NCBI GenBank assembly: GCA_964595365.1
Contig: CAZQQC010000010.1
Location: forward strand, 1-44,070
DNA: 44,070 nt
Direction: 5' to 3'
Source of the DNA: Fen-1258 sp964595365
Lineage (GTDB): Bacteria > Bacteroidota > Ignavibacteria > Ignavibacteriales > Melioribacteraceae
Shown one piece after another: positions 7,784 through 16,431 of this stretch (position 1 is the stretch's first letter; every line of letters starts with the position of its first letter). Both the position numbers and the translations under genes were made by a program. The notes beneath the pieces were generated by a model. The model did not search any database. It was given only the letters and a program-made list of their open reading frames with translations, and had not been told where the DNA came from.

Positions 7784-8560
7784 TTGAAAATTTTAATATC
7801 CAACGATGACGGGATTAGCTCACCCGGCTTAAGCGCATTAGCAAACGAACTAAAGAAAATCGGAGATGTAACAATTGTTGCGCCGATCACAGAACAAAGT
7901 GCTGTCGGTCATGCTATAACAATGAAATACCCGCTGCGAATAACCGATTTCTACAAGAATAGTGATTTCTTTGGTTATGCAGTTGACGGAACACCGGCAG
8001 ACTGTATCAAAATCGGTATCAGAAATATTATGAAGCAGCCTCCGGATATAGTTGTATCGGGAATAAATTTAGGTTCCAACACAGCAATAAATATAATCTA
8101 TTCCGGAACAGTTTCAGCGGCGCGCGAAGCAGCAATTATGGATGTTCCTTCTATTGCCGTCTCGGTTACAAGCCATAAAGCAAAAGATTTTGGTTTTGCA
8201 GCCAGGTTCTCCTCGCAACTTGCAAAGATGGTTGCCAAAAATAAATTGCCTGCCGGAACTCTTCTTAACGTGAATGTGCCCGATTTGCCGGAAGATCAAA
8301 TTGCCGGAGTCCGGTTAACACAGCAAGGCAAATCTAAATGGGACGATATTTACGAAGAACGTAAAGATCCGTACGGACAAAAATATTATTGGTTAACAGG
8401 CAATCTTATTGAGCACGACAACACATTGAAAACAGATCAGTTTGCAATTAGAAAAAACTATGTTTCCGTTACGCCGATACATTTCGATTTGACCGATTAC
8501 AAAACTTACGAATCGATGAAAGACTGGCAGCTAGATTTATTGTTCAAACAAAAATCGTAA
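7784..8560 (+). CDS. surE: 5'/3'-nucleotidase SurE
   Basis: SurE is a metal-dependent phosphatase acting on nucleoside monophosphates, often linked to stationary-phase survival. The N-terminus KILISNDDGISSPG carries the D8/D9 metal-binding pair. EQSAVGHA, SGINLGSN and SGTVSAAREA are the other active-site segments. The 258 residues match the family. The start is TTG at 7784, fixed because the family begins at this strand. It is the first of four consecutive plus-strand genes and sits 7 bp before the VWA gene. Confidence 0.95.
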   Translation: MKILISNDDGISSPGLSALANELKKIGDVTIVAPITEQSAVGHAITMKYPLRITDFYKNSDFFGYAVDGTPADCIKIGIRNIMKQPPDIVVSGINLGSNTAINIIYSGTVSAAREAAIMDVPSIAVSVTSHKAKDFGFAARFSSQLAKMVAKNKLPAGTLLNVNVPDLPEDQIAGVRLTQQGKSKWDDIYEERKDPYGQKYYWLTGNLIEHDNTLKTDQFAIRKNYVSVTPIHFDLTDYKTYESMKDWQLDLLFKQKS

Positions 8561-8567
8561 TTTTTGA

Positions 8568-10703
8568 ATGATGCACTTTGCAAGCTTTAATATAATTTTT
8601 TCTTCCAATCCTTCTTTTTATTTTCTTCTAGTCGTAGCTCTAATAGGTTTTTCGATATACATCTACAAACACACTATTCCGCTTGTATCGGAGTGGCTCC
8701 GTTATTTTTTAACCGCAATTAGATCGATTATTCTTGCGCTAATCGTTTTTCTCCTTTTCGATCCACTGCTGGCAATTACTCATAAATTAGAGGTCGAATC
8801 AAAAACGTATCTCTTTGTTGACAATTCCAATTCACTTGCAGAAAAAGATAGTGTGCAAAGAACCGGGCAAATAAATAATTTTGTAAATGAACTGAATTCT
8901 GCCGGCGGTATCAATATAAAGATTTTTACTTTCGGCCGGCAAATCGACAGTGTGAAAGATTTAACTGCCGGCATACGTCTTAATGAAAATAAAACCAACT
9001 TTTCGCAGATAGTAAATTTCTTAAACAAAGAAGGTGCGAAAGTTAACTCCGCAGTTATTGTAAGCGACGGAATTATTACAGACGGTATCGACCCAACTTA
9101 TCAAGCAGAGAAATTTCCATTTCCTCTTTTTACTGTAGGCATAGGTGATACAGCTCAAAAGAAAGATGTACAAGTTTCGGATGTTCGTTACAATCAGTAT
9201 ATCTATTCAGACAAACCAACTGTCATCGAAGCTTCGATAAAAAATTTTGGATTTGCACAAAAGCTGGTTCGTGCTTCTTTCTTTGAAGAAGGTAAACCGC
9301 TGGCTTCAAAAGATTTGACCCTCAACGAAGCAGGAATCAATAAAATTTTTTTTGATTATAAGCCTTCTGGCGAAGGAGAAAAAAAATTGAGTATTGTCAT
9401 CTCGCCGTTGCCCGGCGAATACATAACAACAAATAATTCAAAAACGTTTTTTATAAATGTGCTTGATACCAAATTGAAAATTTGTCTTGTTGCAGGCGCT
9501 CCTTCTGCCGATCTATCGGCAATTGCAAATGCCTTAACAACCGATAAGAATTTAGATGTCAGAAAATTGATTCAGCTTGCAAACGGGCGCTTTTTGAATG
9601 ACGCAAAAGCTGCTGCAGCCGACAGCTCCGATCTACTTTTTCTTATCGATTTCCCGTCATCCAACACACCGCAGAATTTGATTGATAAAATTTCGACGCT
9701 GATAAACGAAAAATCTAAACCGTTCTTTCTTCTTTTATCCGCCGGCGTAAACATACAACGCTTAAAAAGTTTAGAGAAGAACCTTCCCTTCTCAATTTCA
9801 AAGACCGGTAACGATTTTGCAATGGCAGAACCGGAGATGATAGGACAGGAATTTTCTTCATTCTTTTCAGGCATACAAACCCAGCACGATATCTGGCAAA
9901 ATCTTCCGCCGCTAACACAATCAACATCAGATTTTCAATCCAAACCGGGCAGCACAGTTCTGGTAAGAGCAAAAATTAGGAATACGCTTTCAAACAATCC
10001 GTTGATTATTTTGAGAAGTATAGGTAATCAAAGATCATTCGCAATTTTAGGTGGCGAACTATGGAAGTGGCAGCTTCAAACGGCTGAAGCTTATCCCGCA
10101 TTTTTCCAAAATTTCATAAACTATATTGCTAAATGGCTCGGTCTTTCGAATCAACAGAAACAATTTCAAATTTATACCGATAAAAAAAATTACCTCGGGA
10201 ACGAAACAGTTAACTTCAAAGCTGAACTTTACGATCAAACATTTACGCCGGTAGACACGGCAAAAATTAGCGCACATGTTTTGTTCAACAACGAAAAATA
10301 TGATTTGATATTTTCTCCCGATGGAAATGGATTATACTCAACAGACTATAACCCCAATCAGTCCGGCGATTATACTTACACAGGTCTGGCAACTATAAAC
10401 GGTAAGAAGCTTACAAGTAATTCCGGAAGATTTGTTGTGAGCGGGATAAATATTGAAAAAGTCGATACACGGATGCAGCCGGACTTTTTAAAATTACTTG
10501 CTGAAAACACGGGCGGGAATTATTATACAATATATAATTACAAAAACCTGGTGCAGAAATTACAGAGCATGAACAAAGAAACTTCCAAAGAAAGATTGTC
10601 GAAATCCGAATTTCAGTTGTGGGCTGATGAATGGATTCTTTTGCTTATTATATTCTTATTCGCAGTCGAATGGTTCGTAAGAAAAAGATCGGGGATGATA
10701 TAA
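8568..10703 (+). CDS. Membrane-anchored VWA-domain protein
   Basis: The 711-residue protein has two N-terminal membrane helices (about 15-33 and 46-68), a von Willebrand A-like domain from about 80, a large periplasmic region with beta-rich stretches, and a C-terminal helix near 683-702. The MIDAS-type DxSxS is present as DNSNS (D85, S87, S89). This layout resembles BatA-like and glutamine-amidotransferase-like VWA membrane proteins of Bacteroidota and relatives. There is no MoxR ATPase or Bat partner beside it. It probably mediates protein contacts on the outer face of the inner membrane; the partner is unknown. Confidence 0.75.
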   Translation: MMHFASFNIIFSSNPSFYFLLVVALIGFSIYIYKHTIPLVSEWLRYFLTAIRSIILALIVFLLFDPLLAITHKLEVESKTYLFVDNSNSLAEKDSVQRTGQINNFVNELNSAGGINIKIFTFGRQIDSVKDLTAGIRLNENKTNFSQIVNFLNKEGAKVNSAVIVSDGIITDGIDPTYQAEKFPFPLFTVGIGDTAQKKDVQVSDVRYNQYIYSDKPTVIEASIKNFGFAQKLVRASFFEEGKPLASKDLTLNEAGINKIFFDYKPSGEGEKKLSIVISPLPGEYITTNNSKTFFINVLDTKLKICLVAGAPSADLSAIANALTTDKNLDVRKLIQLANGRFLNDAKAAAADSSDLLFLIDFPSSNTPQNLIDKISTLINEKSKPFFLLLSAGVNIQRLKSLEKNLPFSISKTGNDFAMAEPEMIGQEFSSFFSGIQTQHDIWQNLPPLTQSTSDFQSKPGSTVLVRAKIRNTLSNNPLIILRSIGNQRSFAILGGELWKWQLQTAEAYPAFFQNFINYIAKWLGLSNQQKQFQIYTDKKNYLGNETVNFKAELYDQTFTPVDTAKISAHVLFNNEKYDLIFSPDGNGLYSTDYNPNQSGDYTYTGLATINGKKLTSNSGRFVVSGINIEKVDTRMQPDFLKLLAENTGGNYYTIYNYKNLVQKLQSMNKETSKERLSKSEFQLWADEWILLLIIFLFAVEWFVRKRSGMI

Positions 10704-10719
10704 TAATAGAGGCAGCGCT

Positions 10720-11124
10720 ATGAAGTTCATGGAAATGAATTCAAATGATCTGGTTCATGTAGAACAAATCGACAGCCAGCACAAAAGTTTATCCGACGAC
10801 ATTAACCTGGTCTATAATTCGGTTATGGCATTCGACAAAAAAAACACACTCAAACTGTTACGCGAATTCATAAATCATATCGGCGAACATTTTAAAACCG
10901 AAGAAAAAATGATGAAGGAATTTGCTTTCCCGGGTTACATATCGCACAAACTTGAGCATGACAGATTCTACAACCAGATTCTCAAGACAACAGAAAAGTA
11001 CGAAAAAAACAAGGAGACATTCGGATTGGAGCAGTTGAAAAGTATCAAGAGATGGTTCTTCAACCATATAGAAATCAGCGATAAAAAGATGGGGGTTTAT
11101 TTTGTTCAAAAACAAACACCATAA
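10720..11124 (+). CDS. Bacteriohemerythrin
   Basis: This 134-residue four-helix-bundle protein has the full seven-ligand set for an oxygen-binding di-iron site: H21, H57, E61, H76, H80, H116 and D121 (motifs DSQHK, HFKTEE, SHKLEHD, NHIEISDKK). Single-domain hemerythrins bind O2 or NO and are used for oxygen storage, delivery or sensing. AGAGG-like bases precede the ATG. Its last 23 bp overlap the start of the ComF-family gene, suggesting coupled expression with no obvious functional link. Confidence 0.92.
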   Translation: MKFMEMNSNDLVHVEQIDSQHKSLSDDINLVYNSVMAFDKKNTLKLLREFINHIGEHFKTEEKMMKEFAFPGYISHKLEHDRFYNQILKTTEKYEKNKETFGLEQLKSIKRWFFNHIEISDKKMGVYFVQKQTP

Positions 11125-11866
11125 ATGGTTTAATGGATTTATAACTTTCGTAGATTTTTTCCTGCCCAGATTTTGTCCTTCTTGCCAAACAAAACTTACC
11201 AACGAAGAAAATACTGTTTGCAGTTCATGTTTATCAAAGATCCGAAGAGCAGACACCGTGCGTTTGTTGCGCGAGTACGAGAGAAAATTCCGCGCGCAAA
11301 ACATTATCAGCAATTTCATCTCGTTATTTGTTTTTGAGAAAGATAAAGAGCTGCAGCAAGTTATCCACGAACTTAAATACAGCGGTAAATTCAGCCTCGG
11401 AAGTTTTCTCGGCAAATTGACGGCACATGAACTCGGCAGCAGAATTTCAGAATGGAATATCGATTTGATCTTGCCGGTTCCATTGCACCACTTAAAACGT
11501 GCCGAACGCGGTTACAATCAATCCGATTTCATTGCTAAAGTGATCGGATCGATATTAAATATCCCGGTGAAAACAAATCTGCTCAAACGCAGCAGATTCA
11601 CAGAGACACAAACTGCATTAACAATAGATGAACGAAGAAAAAATGTTAGAGGAGCTTTTTCTATCAAAAGAAAAAATAATTTGTCCGGTAAGAATATTCT
11701 TCTTCTCGATGATGTTATAACCACCGGCGCAACAATTTCTGAATGCGGCAGATTGTTATTGCAGAACAGCGCTGCCAAAGTTTATGCTTTGTCTGTTGCC
11801 ATTGCGGAATGGATTGTAGAACGACCTCTAATAGACGGTTCAACGAATAGCTCTATAAAAATATAG
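11102..11866 (+). CDS. ComF-family phosphoribosyltransferase
   Basis: This 254-residue protein has an N-terminal zinc-ribbon-like double CxxC (CPSC and CSSC, about 20-42) and a C-terminal type I phosphoribosyltransferase domain with the PRPP loop ILLLDDVITTGAT. PLHHLKRAERGYNQSD is a ComF-family hallmark. ComF proteins take part in DNA uptake in competent bacteria, but most homologues are uncharacterised. I accept the TTG start at 11102 inside the hemerythrin gene because it keeps the hydrophobic N-terminus and the first CxxC. The gene converges on argS 21 bp away. Confidence 0.87.
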   Translation: MFKNKHHKWFNGFITFVDFFLPRFCPSCQTKLTNEENTVCSSCLSKIRRADTVRLLREYERKFRAQNIISNFISLFVFEKDKELQQVIHELKYSGKFSLGSFLGKLTAHELGSRISEWNIDLILPVPLHHLKRAERGYNQSDFIAKVIGSILNIPVKTNLLKRSRFTETQTALTIDERRKNVRGAFSIKRKNNLSGKNILLLDDVITTGATISECGRLLLQNSAAKVYALSVAIAEWIVERPLIDGSTNSSIKI

Positions 11867-11887
11867 TTTATGGTCAACAGCTACCCA

Positions 11888-13516
11888 TCACATTTTTTCC
11901 GGTGCGCTGACGCCGAGGATCGATAATCCGTTTTTAATTACGGTTTGGACTACAATGCAGAGTGCAATTCTTGCTTCGGCAAGTTTTTTTTCGCTTCCTA
12001 TTATTCTACATTCGGTATAGAAACGATGAAACAATACAGCTAATTCTTCAAGATATGTCGTGATTCTGTGAGATTCAAAATTCTCTGCACTGTAAATTAT
12101 TTCGTTGGGAAACTCATACAATTTCTTTAGAAGGTTCTGCTCTTCTTTTGCAACGAGCAAACTCAAATTTTCGGTTGAGCTCTTTAGTCTTTCGTCGTTG
12201 GTCATCCGGAGAATTGATGAAATACGCGCGTGCGCATACTGAAGATAAAAAACGGGATTCTCGTCGGACTGTTTTTTTGCTAAGTCGATGTCGAAATTCA
12301 AATGGCTTGTTATACTTCTCATGTTGAAAAAATATCTCACAACATCGCTACCAGCTTCGTCAATCAATTCATCCAGTGTAATGTAATTTGCTTTACGCGT
12401 CGACATCTTAACGGCTTCCCCTTTCTGCATAATTGTAACAAACTGGTGGATCAAAACTTTTACCTTGCTCGAATCGTAACCGAGGGCGTGCAGACCGGCA
12501 AGAATATCGGGATACGTTGCATTGTGATCTGAACCGAATAAGTCGACCATCAAATCGTATCCGCGTTCGTACTTTGTAATGTGATAAGCGATATCAGGCA
12601 ATCTGTAAGTCGGCTCGCCGGACGATTTGACAATTACCTTGTCCTGTTCGTTTCCAAGATCGCTAAGCTTAAGCCAAATAGCGTTGTCTTTTTCGTAAGA
12701 AAGATCTTTCCTCTTAAACTCATCCAGCAGAGAATCGATCCTTCCATCTTTGTACAACGTATGTTCGTTGTAGAATTTTTTCATCTTTATGCCGATCCGC
12801 TCCATCGTTTTAATGATATCGGCAAATATTTCTTTTTCAGCACGCTGCTTAAATATTCCTTCAGGACTTTCGTCCACTAGTTTATCGCCATGCTCGTTTT
12901 TCAGCATGGCTGCAATATCTTTGATGTACTCGCCCTGGTAGTAGTCTTCAGGGAAATCTATTTTTTGTCCAAGCATTTCTAGATAGCGGAGCTTAACCGA
13001 ATCGCCAAGCACCCGCATTTGCCTGCCAGCATTGTTAAAATAATATTCCCGGTCAACAGTGTAGCCAATCCATTCGAGCATATTTGCAACCGTATCGCCA
13101 ACTACGGCATTTCTTCCGTGTCCGACTGTCAATGGTCCGGTTGGATTTGCCGAGATGAATTCCACCATTGCTTTTTTACCGTTGTAAATTGAAGCCCGAC
13201 CGAAGTTTTTCCCTTCTTGAAAAATTTTATCAATAATTTTTGTGTTATACAAAGGATTGAAATAAAAATTTATGAATCCTGGTCCGGCGATCTCAATTTT
13301 CTCAATCACTCCCGGGTCGGTTGTCAAGTGAGCAATAATTTCTTTTGCCACATCGTGCGGCTTCTGTTTCAGTTTTTTCGCAAGAATCATCGCAACATTT
13401 GTTGCATAATCTCCGTGATTTGCTTGAGCGGGAACAGTGAAGATTAATTCTACATCTTTTAAGTAGGGCAGTTTGTTCTGCGCTTTGGAAAAAATATTTA
13501 TTAAGTAATCTTTCAA
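11888..13516 (-). CDS. argS: Arginyl-tRNA synthetase
   Basis: Class I synthetase of 542 residues, within the normal range. The N-terminal Add-1 domain occupies about 1-90. The HIGH-type motif is VGHG (131-134) after SANPTGPLT, and the KMSKS-type motif is KMSTR. The C-terminal DALR anticodon-binding helices start around FYLQYAHARISSI. It charges tRNA-Arg in the cytoplasm. rsfS lies 24 bp upstream on the same strand, so the two may share a transcript. Confidence 0.96.
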   Translation of the reverse strand: MKDYLINIFSKAQNKLPYLKDVELIFTVPAQANHGDYATNVAMILAKKLKQKPHDVAKEIIAHLTTDPGVIEKIEIAGPGFINFYFNPLYNTKIIDKIFQEGKNFGRASIYNGKKAMVEFISANPTGPLTVGHGRNAVVGDTVANMLEWIGYTVDREYYFNNAGRQMRVLGDSVKLRYLEMLGQKIDFPEDYYQGEYIKDIAAMLKNEHGDKLVDESPEGIFKQRAEKEIFADIIKTMERIGIKMKKFYNEHTLYKDGRIDSLLDEFKRKDLSYEKDNAIWLKLSDLGNEQDKVIVKSSGEPTYRLPDIAYHITKYERGYDLMVDLFGSDHNATYPDILAGLHALGYDSSKVKVLIHQFVTIMQKGEAVKMSTRKANYITLDELIDEAGSDVVRYFFNMRSITSHLNFDIDLAKKQSDENPVFYLQYAHARISSILRMTNDERLKSSTENLSLLVAKEEQNLLKKLYEFPNEIIYSAENFESHRITTYLEELAVLFHRFYTECRIIGSEKKLAEARIALCIVVQTVIKNGLSILGVSAPEKM

Positions 13517-13540
13517 AAATTTCTCCGGTAGATTTTGCTT

Positions 13541-13957
13541 TTATTTTTCATCTGCAATTTTAATTATCAATGCATCGCCCCATAACTTTTCCAGGTTGTA
13601 ATAATTCCTCGCTTCGGTGCGGAAGATATGCACAACCACGTCAAAGTAATCCAATAGAATCCAGTTCAAAGTTTCGTAGCCTTCTTTGTGAATGCATTTG
13701 ATTCCCTGCTCATGCAGTCTATCATCAATTTCATCGGCAATTGCTTTTACCTGTCTATCGGCATCGGCTGAACAAATAACAAAACAATCGGCAATGCTGC
13801 CGCTGATTTTTCTGAGATCCAAAATTCTAATGTTGTAACCTTTTTTGGATTTGATAATTTCAGCAATCATCTTTGAAAATTTTATTGTATCCAATTCCTC
13901 CTCACTTAAATGGTGCAAGATTAAAATAATCTCTTCCAACAACAATCGATACATCAA
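13541..13957 (-). CDS. rsfS: Ribosome silencing factor RsfS
   Basis: RsfS (Iojap/YbeB) binds L14 and blocks subunit joining in slow growth. The domain runs from about residue 30 and includes ILDLRKISGSIADCFVICSA, a CIHKEGYETLNWILLDYFDV segment and the closing YYNLEKLWGD motif. The true start is uncertain. ATG 13957 overlaps the upstream LytR_C gene by 56 bp. An AGGAGG lies at 13897-13902, but the nearest TTG (13894) is too close to it and the next in-frame ATG (13870) too far. Confidence 0.9.
   Translation of the reverse strand: MMYRLLLEEIILILHHLSEEELDTIKFSKMIAEIIKSKKGYNIRILDLRKISGSIADCFVICSADADRQVKAIADEIDDRLHEQGIKCIHKEGYETLNWILLDYFDVVVHIFRTEARNYYNLEKLWGDALIIKIADEK
13897..13902 (-). promoter_or_regulatory. 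Strong Shine-Dalgarno before rsfS
   Basis: A perfect AGGAGG straddles the stop codon of the LytR_C gene. Strong sites are rare in this window. It argues that rsfS translation begins just downstream rather than at the overlapping ATG at 13957, possibly at an unusual start codon such as ATA at 13885. Confidence 0.4.
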
Positions 13958-14390
13958 GAAAATAATCTTTGTTCAACTGTTGAATTACATTTTCGTTTTT
14001 TATGCCCAGCGCCTTTGCAACCTTGTATGCATTCGCCATATTGTCGGTTCTGCAAATTACCATGCTTTCATCTACATCGGACGAGATATAATTGCCTGTC
14101 TTCACAACGTCAAAATTTCTACCACGGAGAAAATCTGTAAATTTATCTCCTACACCTCCAACACCGCATCCATTCAAAACTTCAACCTGAATAATATCTG
14201 AAACAACTTGATTGGAATTGGCTGCGCCGGAATTGTTTGAATGATGCGATACTTTTAGATAAATGGAATATCCCATATAAATTATCACTACCACAAGAAG
14301 AAAAATAGAAATGTTAAGAAGAAAGTTTGCTGTTGAGGATTTTAAGCCTATCGATCCGGATGATCTTTTCTTCGTTTTAAAATTTTCCAA
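13902..14390 (-). CDS. LytR_C-domain membrane protein
   Basis: The 162-residue protein has a basic N-terminus, one membrane helix (about 24-45) and an extracytoplasmic LytR C-terminal domain (about 65-155, starting VEVLNGCGVGGVGDKF). In larger proteins this domain follows the LCP phosphotransferase domain; here it stands alone, as often seen upstream of rsfS in related bacteria. A cell-envelope role is likely but unproven. It overlaps the annotated rsfS start. Confidence 0.75.
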   Translation of the reverse strand: MENFKTKKRSSGSIGLKSSTANFLLNISIFLLVVVIIYMGYSIYLKVSHHSNNSGAANSNQVVSDIIQVEVLNGCGVGGVGDKFTDFLRGRNFDVVKTGNYISSDVDESMVICRTDNMANAYKVAKALGIKNENVIQQLNKDYFLDVSIVVGRDYFNLAPFK

Positions 14391-14452
14391 TTGGTCAATA
14401 CGCTCTGCATTTTCTGGATTAATTTGTAAAGTAATTTAATAAAAAAGAAGTT

Positions 14453-14959
14453 TTATTTCCCGAAGCCGAAATTGCTAAAGAAACCGCTTTGGTAGAAAGG
14501 TGATCCTCCGTAATAGTACGGCGAATAATATCCTAGCGGAAAATTTCTGTATTGAACAACGACAGACATGTTATCGGTCGGGTTGAAGTTCAATTGCAAT
14601 CTACTCAAATACAACCCGTTGATTTGCTTAGTCAATTGTGAACCGAAAGAATTGTAAGGCGAGTTTACCAAACTTATATCCGCTTGCATATTCAGTTTGT
14701 CGCTAAACTTATATGCCATGCTGTTTGTATAAACTCCTAAAGCCAACCCGGCGCTTCCTATTGTTGAATATGAAAGATCGAAAGAATGACGCATGCTGAA
14801 ATTATCCGGGTTGAAAATACCAAAGATCGAATCTGAAGAACCGCCCCGGAGAATGCCATTTTTAATGTCGGCCGGTTTATCGGAATCGCGAAACTGCGCA
14901 TTAAGAATCGAAACTGAAATGACAAGCAAAAGTATAACAAGTTTTTTCACTTTCAACAT
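14453..14959 (-). CDS. Secreted protein of unknown function
   Basis: A signal peptide (residues 1-21, cleavage near LNAQ) is followed by a 147-residue beta-type region with alternating hydrophobic residues, for example LGVYTNSMAYKFSDKLNMQA, suggesting a periplasmic or outer-membrane protein. The C-terminus is unusually rich in Tyr, Gly, Phe and Pro (about 143-168). I do not recognise a family. It is on the same strand as, and 62 bp before, the LytR_C gene. Confidence 0.6.
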   Translation of the reverse strand: MLKVKKLVILLLVISVSILNAQFRDSDKPADIKNGILRGGSSDSIFGIFNPDNFSMRHSFDLSYSTIGSAGLALGVYTNSMAYKFSDKLNMQADISLVNSPYNSFGSQLTKQINGLYLSRLQLNFNPTDNMSVVVQYRNFPLGYYSPYYYGGSPFYQSGFFSNFGFGK

Positions 14960-15071
14960 CCTTCCTTTTCAAGCTATTCAACAATCTGCCGAACTAATAT
15001 GTTTCTATTTATCTAAAAAATCCTTCTTAATTTTATTGTTTATTACAATTAAGCACAACATAAAATATTGG

Positions 15072-15542
15072 TCAAAAATCCAGTAACGATGCACGGACAA
15101 TCATTTCCACTTCCACCGGTGCGTTTATAGGCAGTTCACTAACACCGACTGCACTCCGGGCGTGTTTACCAGGATCTCCAAAAATTTGTCCCAAAAATTC
15201 AGAAGCTCCGTTTGCAACTTTAGGCTGACCCGTAAATCGCGAAGCGGAGTTTACAAACACAACTACTTTCACAATTTGCTCAACACGGTCGAGATTGCCG
15301 ATAACAGATTTGACCGCAAGCAAACAATTCAGAGTACACAACCGTGCACATTCAATTGCTTTTTCTTCGGTCACTTCATACCCGACACGACCTTCGGCGA
15401 TAAGTTTTCCGTCTTTCATTGGAAGCTGCCCGGACGTGTAAACAAGATTTCCGCTTATCTGTGCAGGGATGTAAGCAGCCAATGGTTTCGGTAAAGTAGG
15501 TAAATCGTGACCGATGATTTCCTTGATCCTTTCTTCAATCAT
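15072..15542 (-). CDS. Rid-family (YjgF/RidA-like) protein
   Basis: This 156-residue protein has the Rid fold: GNLVYTSGQLP near 33, the central ARLCTLNCLLAVKSVIG helix and a C-terminal RSAVGVSELPINAPVEVEMI stretch. Archetypal RidA hydrolyses reactive enamine/imine intermediates from PLP enzymes. The longer length and the divergent end suggest one of the Rid subfamilies rather than classical RidA, so deaminase activity is not assured. It is monocistronic on the minus strand, divergent from mazG. Confidence 0.85.
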   Translation of the reverse strand: MIEERIKEIIGHDLPTLPKPLAAYIPAQISGNLVYTSGQLPMKDGKLIAEGRVGYEVTEEKAIECARLCTLNCLLAVKSVIGNLDRVEQIVKVVVFVNSASRFTGQPKVANGASEFLGQIFGDPGKHARSAVGVSELPINAPVEVEMIVRASLLDF

Positions 15543-15669
15543 CTTTTATCCCGCAAATTTTTAATGAAATATAATAATTTTTTTTTGAGAATTTCATTCT
15601 GATCTTTGAATCAAACCTTTTTCTTTTGCAAACCTTCTCGTTATCTTTGCTTTCAAAATCGGAGAGCGC

Positions 15670-16431
15670 ATGACAGGCGATAAATTCCAAAATCTTTACG
15701 ATATCATGGCCAGACTGAGGAAAGAATGTCCGTGGGACCGCGAACAAACACACGATTCCATTAAAGGAGCAACATTGGAAGAAACTTACGAAGTATTAGA
15801 AGCAATCGATCAAAAAAATTATAACGAGTTGAAAACCGAGCTCGGCGATCTACTTCTTCATATTGTTTTCCACTCGGTCGTTGCGGAAGGGGACAAAAAT
15901 TTCAATATCGATGACGTGATCGATTCAATAAGCGATAAACTCATAAGAAGGCACCCCCATGTGTTTGGCAATACAAAAGTTAATGGCACGAAAGAAATAG
16001 TTAAGAATTGGGAAGAGATAAAACTTGCCGAAGGAAGAGATTTTTTGCTTCAAGGGGTGCCGAAGAACCTGCCAAGTCTTGCAAGAGCTTACCGTCTTCA
16101 AGAAAAAGCTTCTAAAGTCGGGTTCGACTGGGAGAAGAAGGAAGACGTTTGGAAAAAAGTTATAGAAGAGATTGAAGAGATGCACGAACAGGAAAAAGCA
16201 GGAACGTTCGAAGAATTTGAAAAAGAAATGGGAGATGTTTTTTTCGCATTGACGAATTATGCAAGATTTCTTGGCGTTAACCCGGAAAATGCACTTAGAA
16301 GAACAAATGAAAAATTTATTTCAAGATTCGGTTACATTGAGAAAAAGATTAAAGAATCGGGGAAAAATTTAATCGATTCTACATTAGAAGAGATGGACAA
16401 ATACTGGGAAGAAAGCAAGAAATTTGACTAA
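15670..16431 (+). CDS. mazG: NTP pyrophosphohydrolase MazG
   Basis: MazG hydrolyses (d)NTPs to monophosphates and affects nucleotide pools and (p)ppGpp. At 253 residues it carries two tandem MazG domains. The first begins LRKECPWDREQTHDS and has EETYEVLEAI and ELGDLLLHIVFHS; the second has EEIEEMHEQ and EMGDVFFALTNYARFLG. These acidic residues bind metal. The gene is divergent from the Rid gene and its stop overlaps that of phoH by 4 bp. Confidence 0.94.
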   Translation: MTGDKFQNLYDIMARLRKECPWDREQTHDSIKGATLEETYEVLEAIDQKNYNELKTELGDLLLHIVFHSVVAEGDKNFNIDDVIDSISDKLIRRHPHVFGNTKVNGTKEIVKNWEEIKLAEGRDFLLQGVPKNLPSLARAYRLQEKASKVGFDWEKKEDVWKKVIEEIEEMHEQEKAGTFEEFEKEMGDVFFALTNYARFLGVNPENALRRTNEKFISRFGYIEKKIKESGKNLIDSTLEEMDKYWEESKKFD

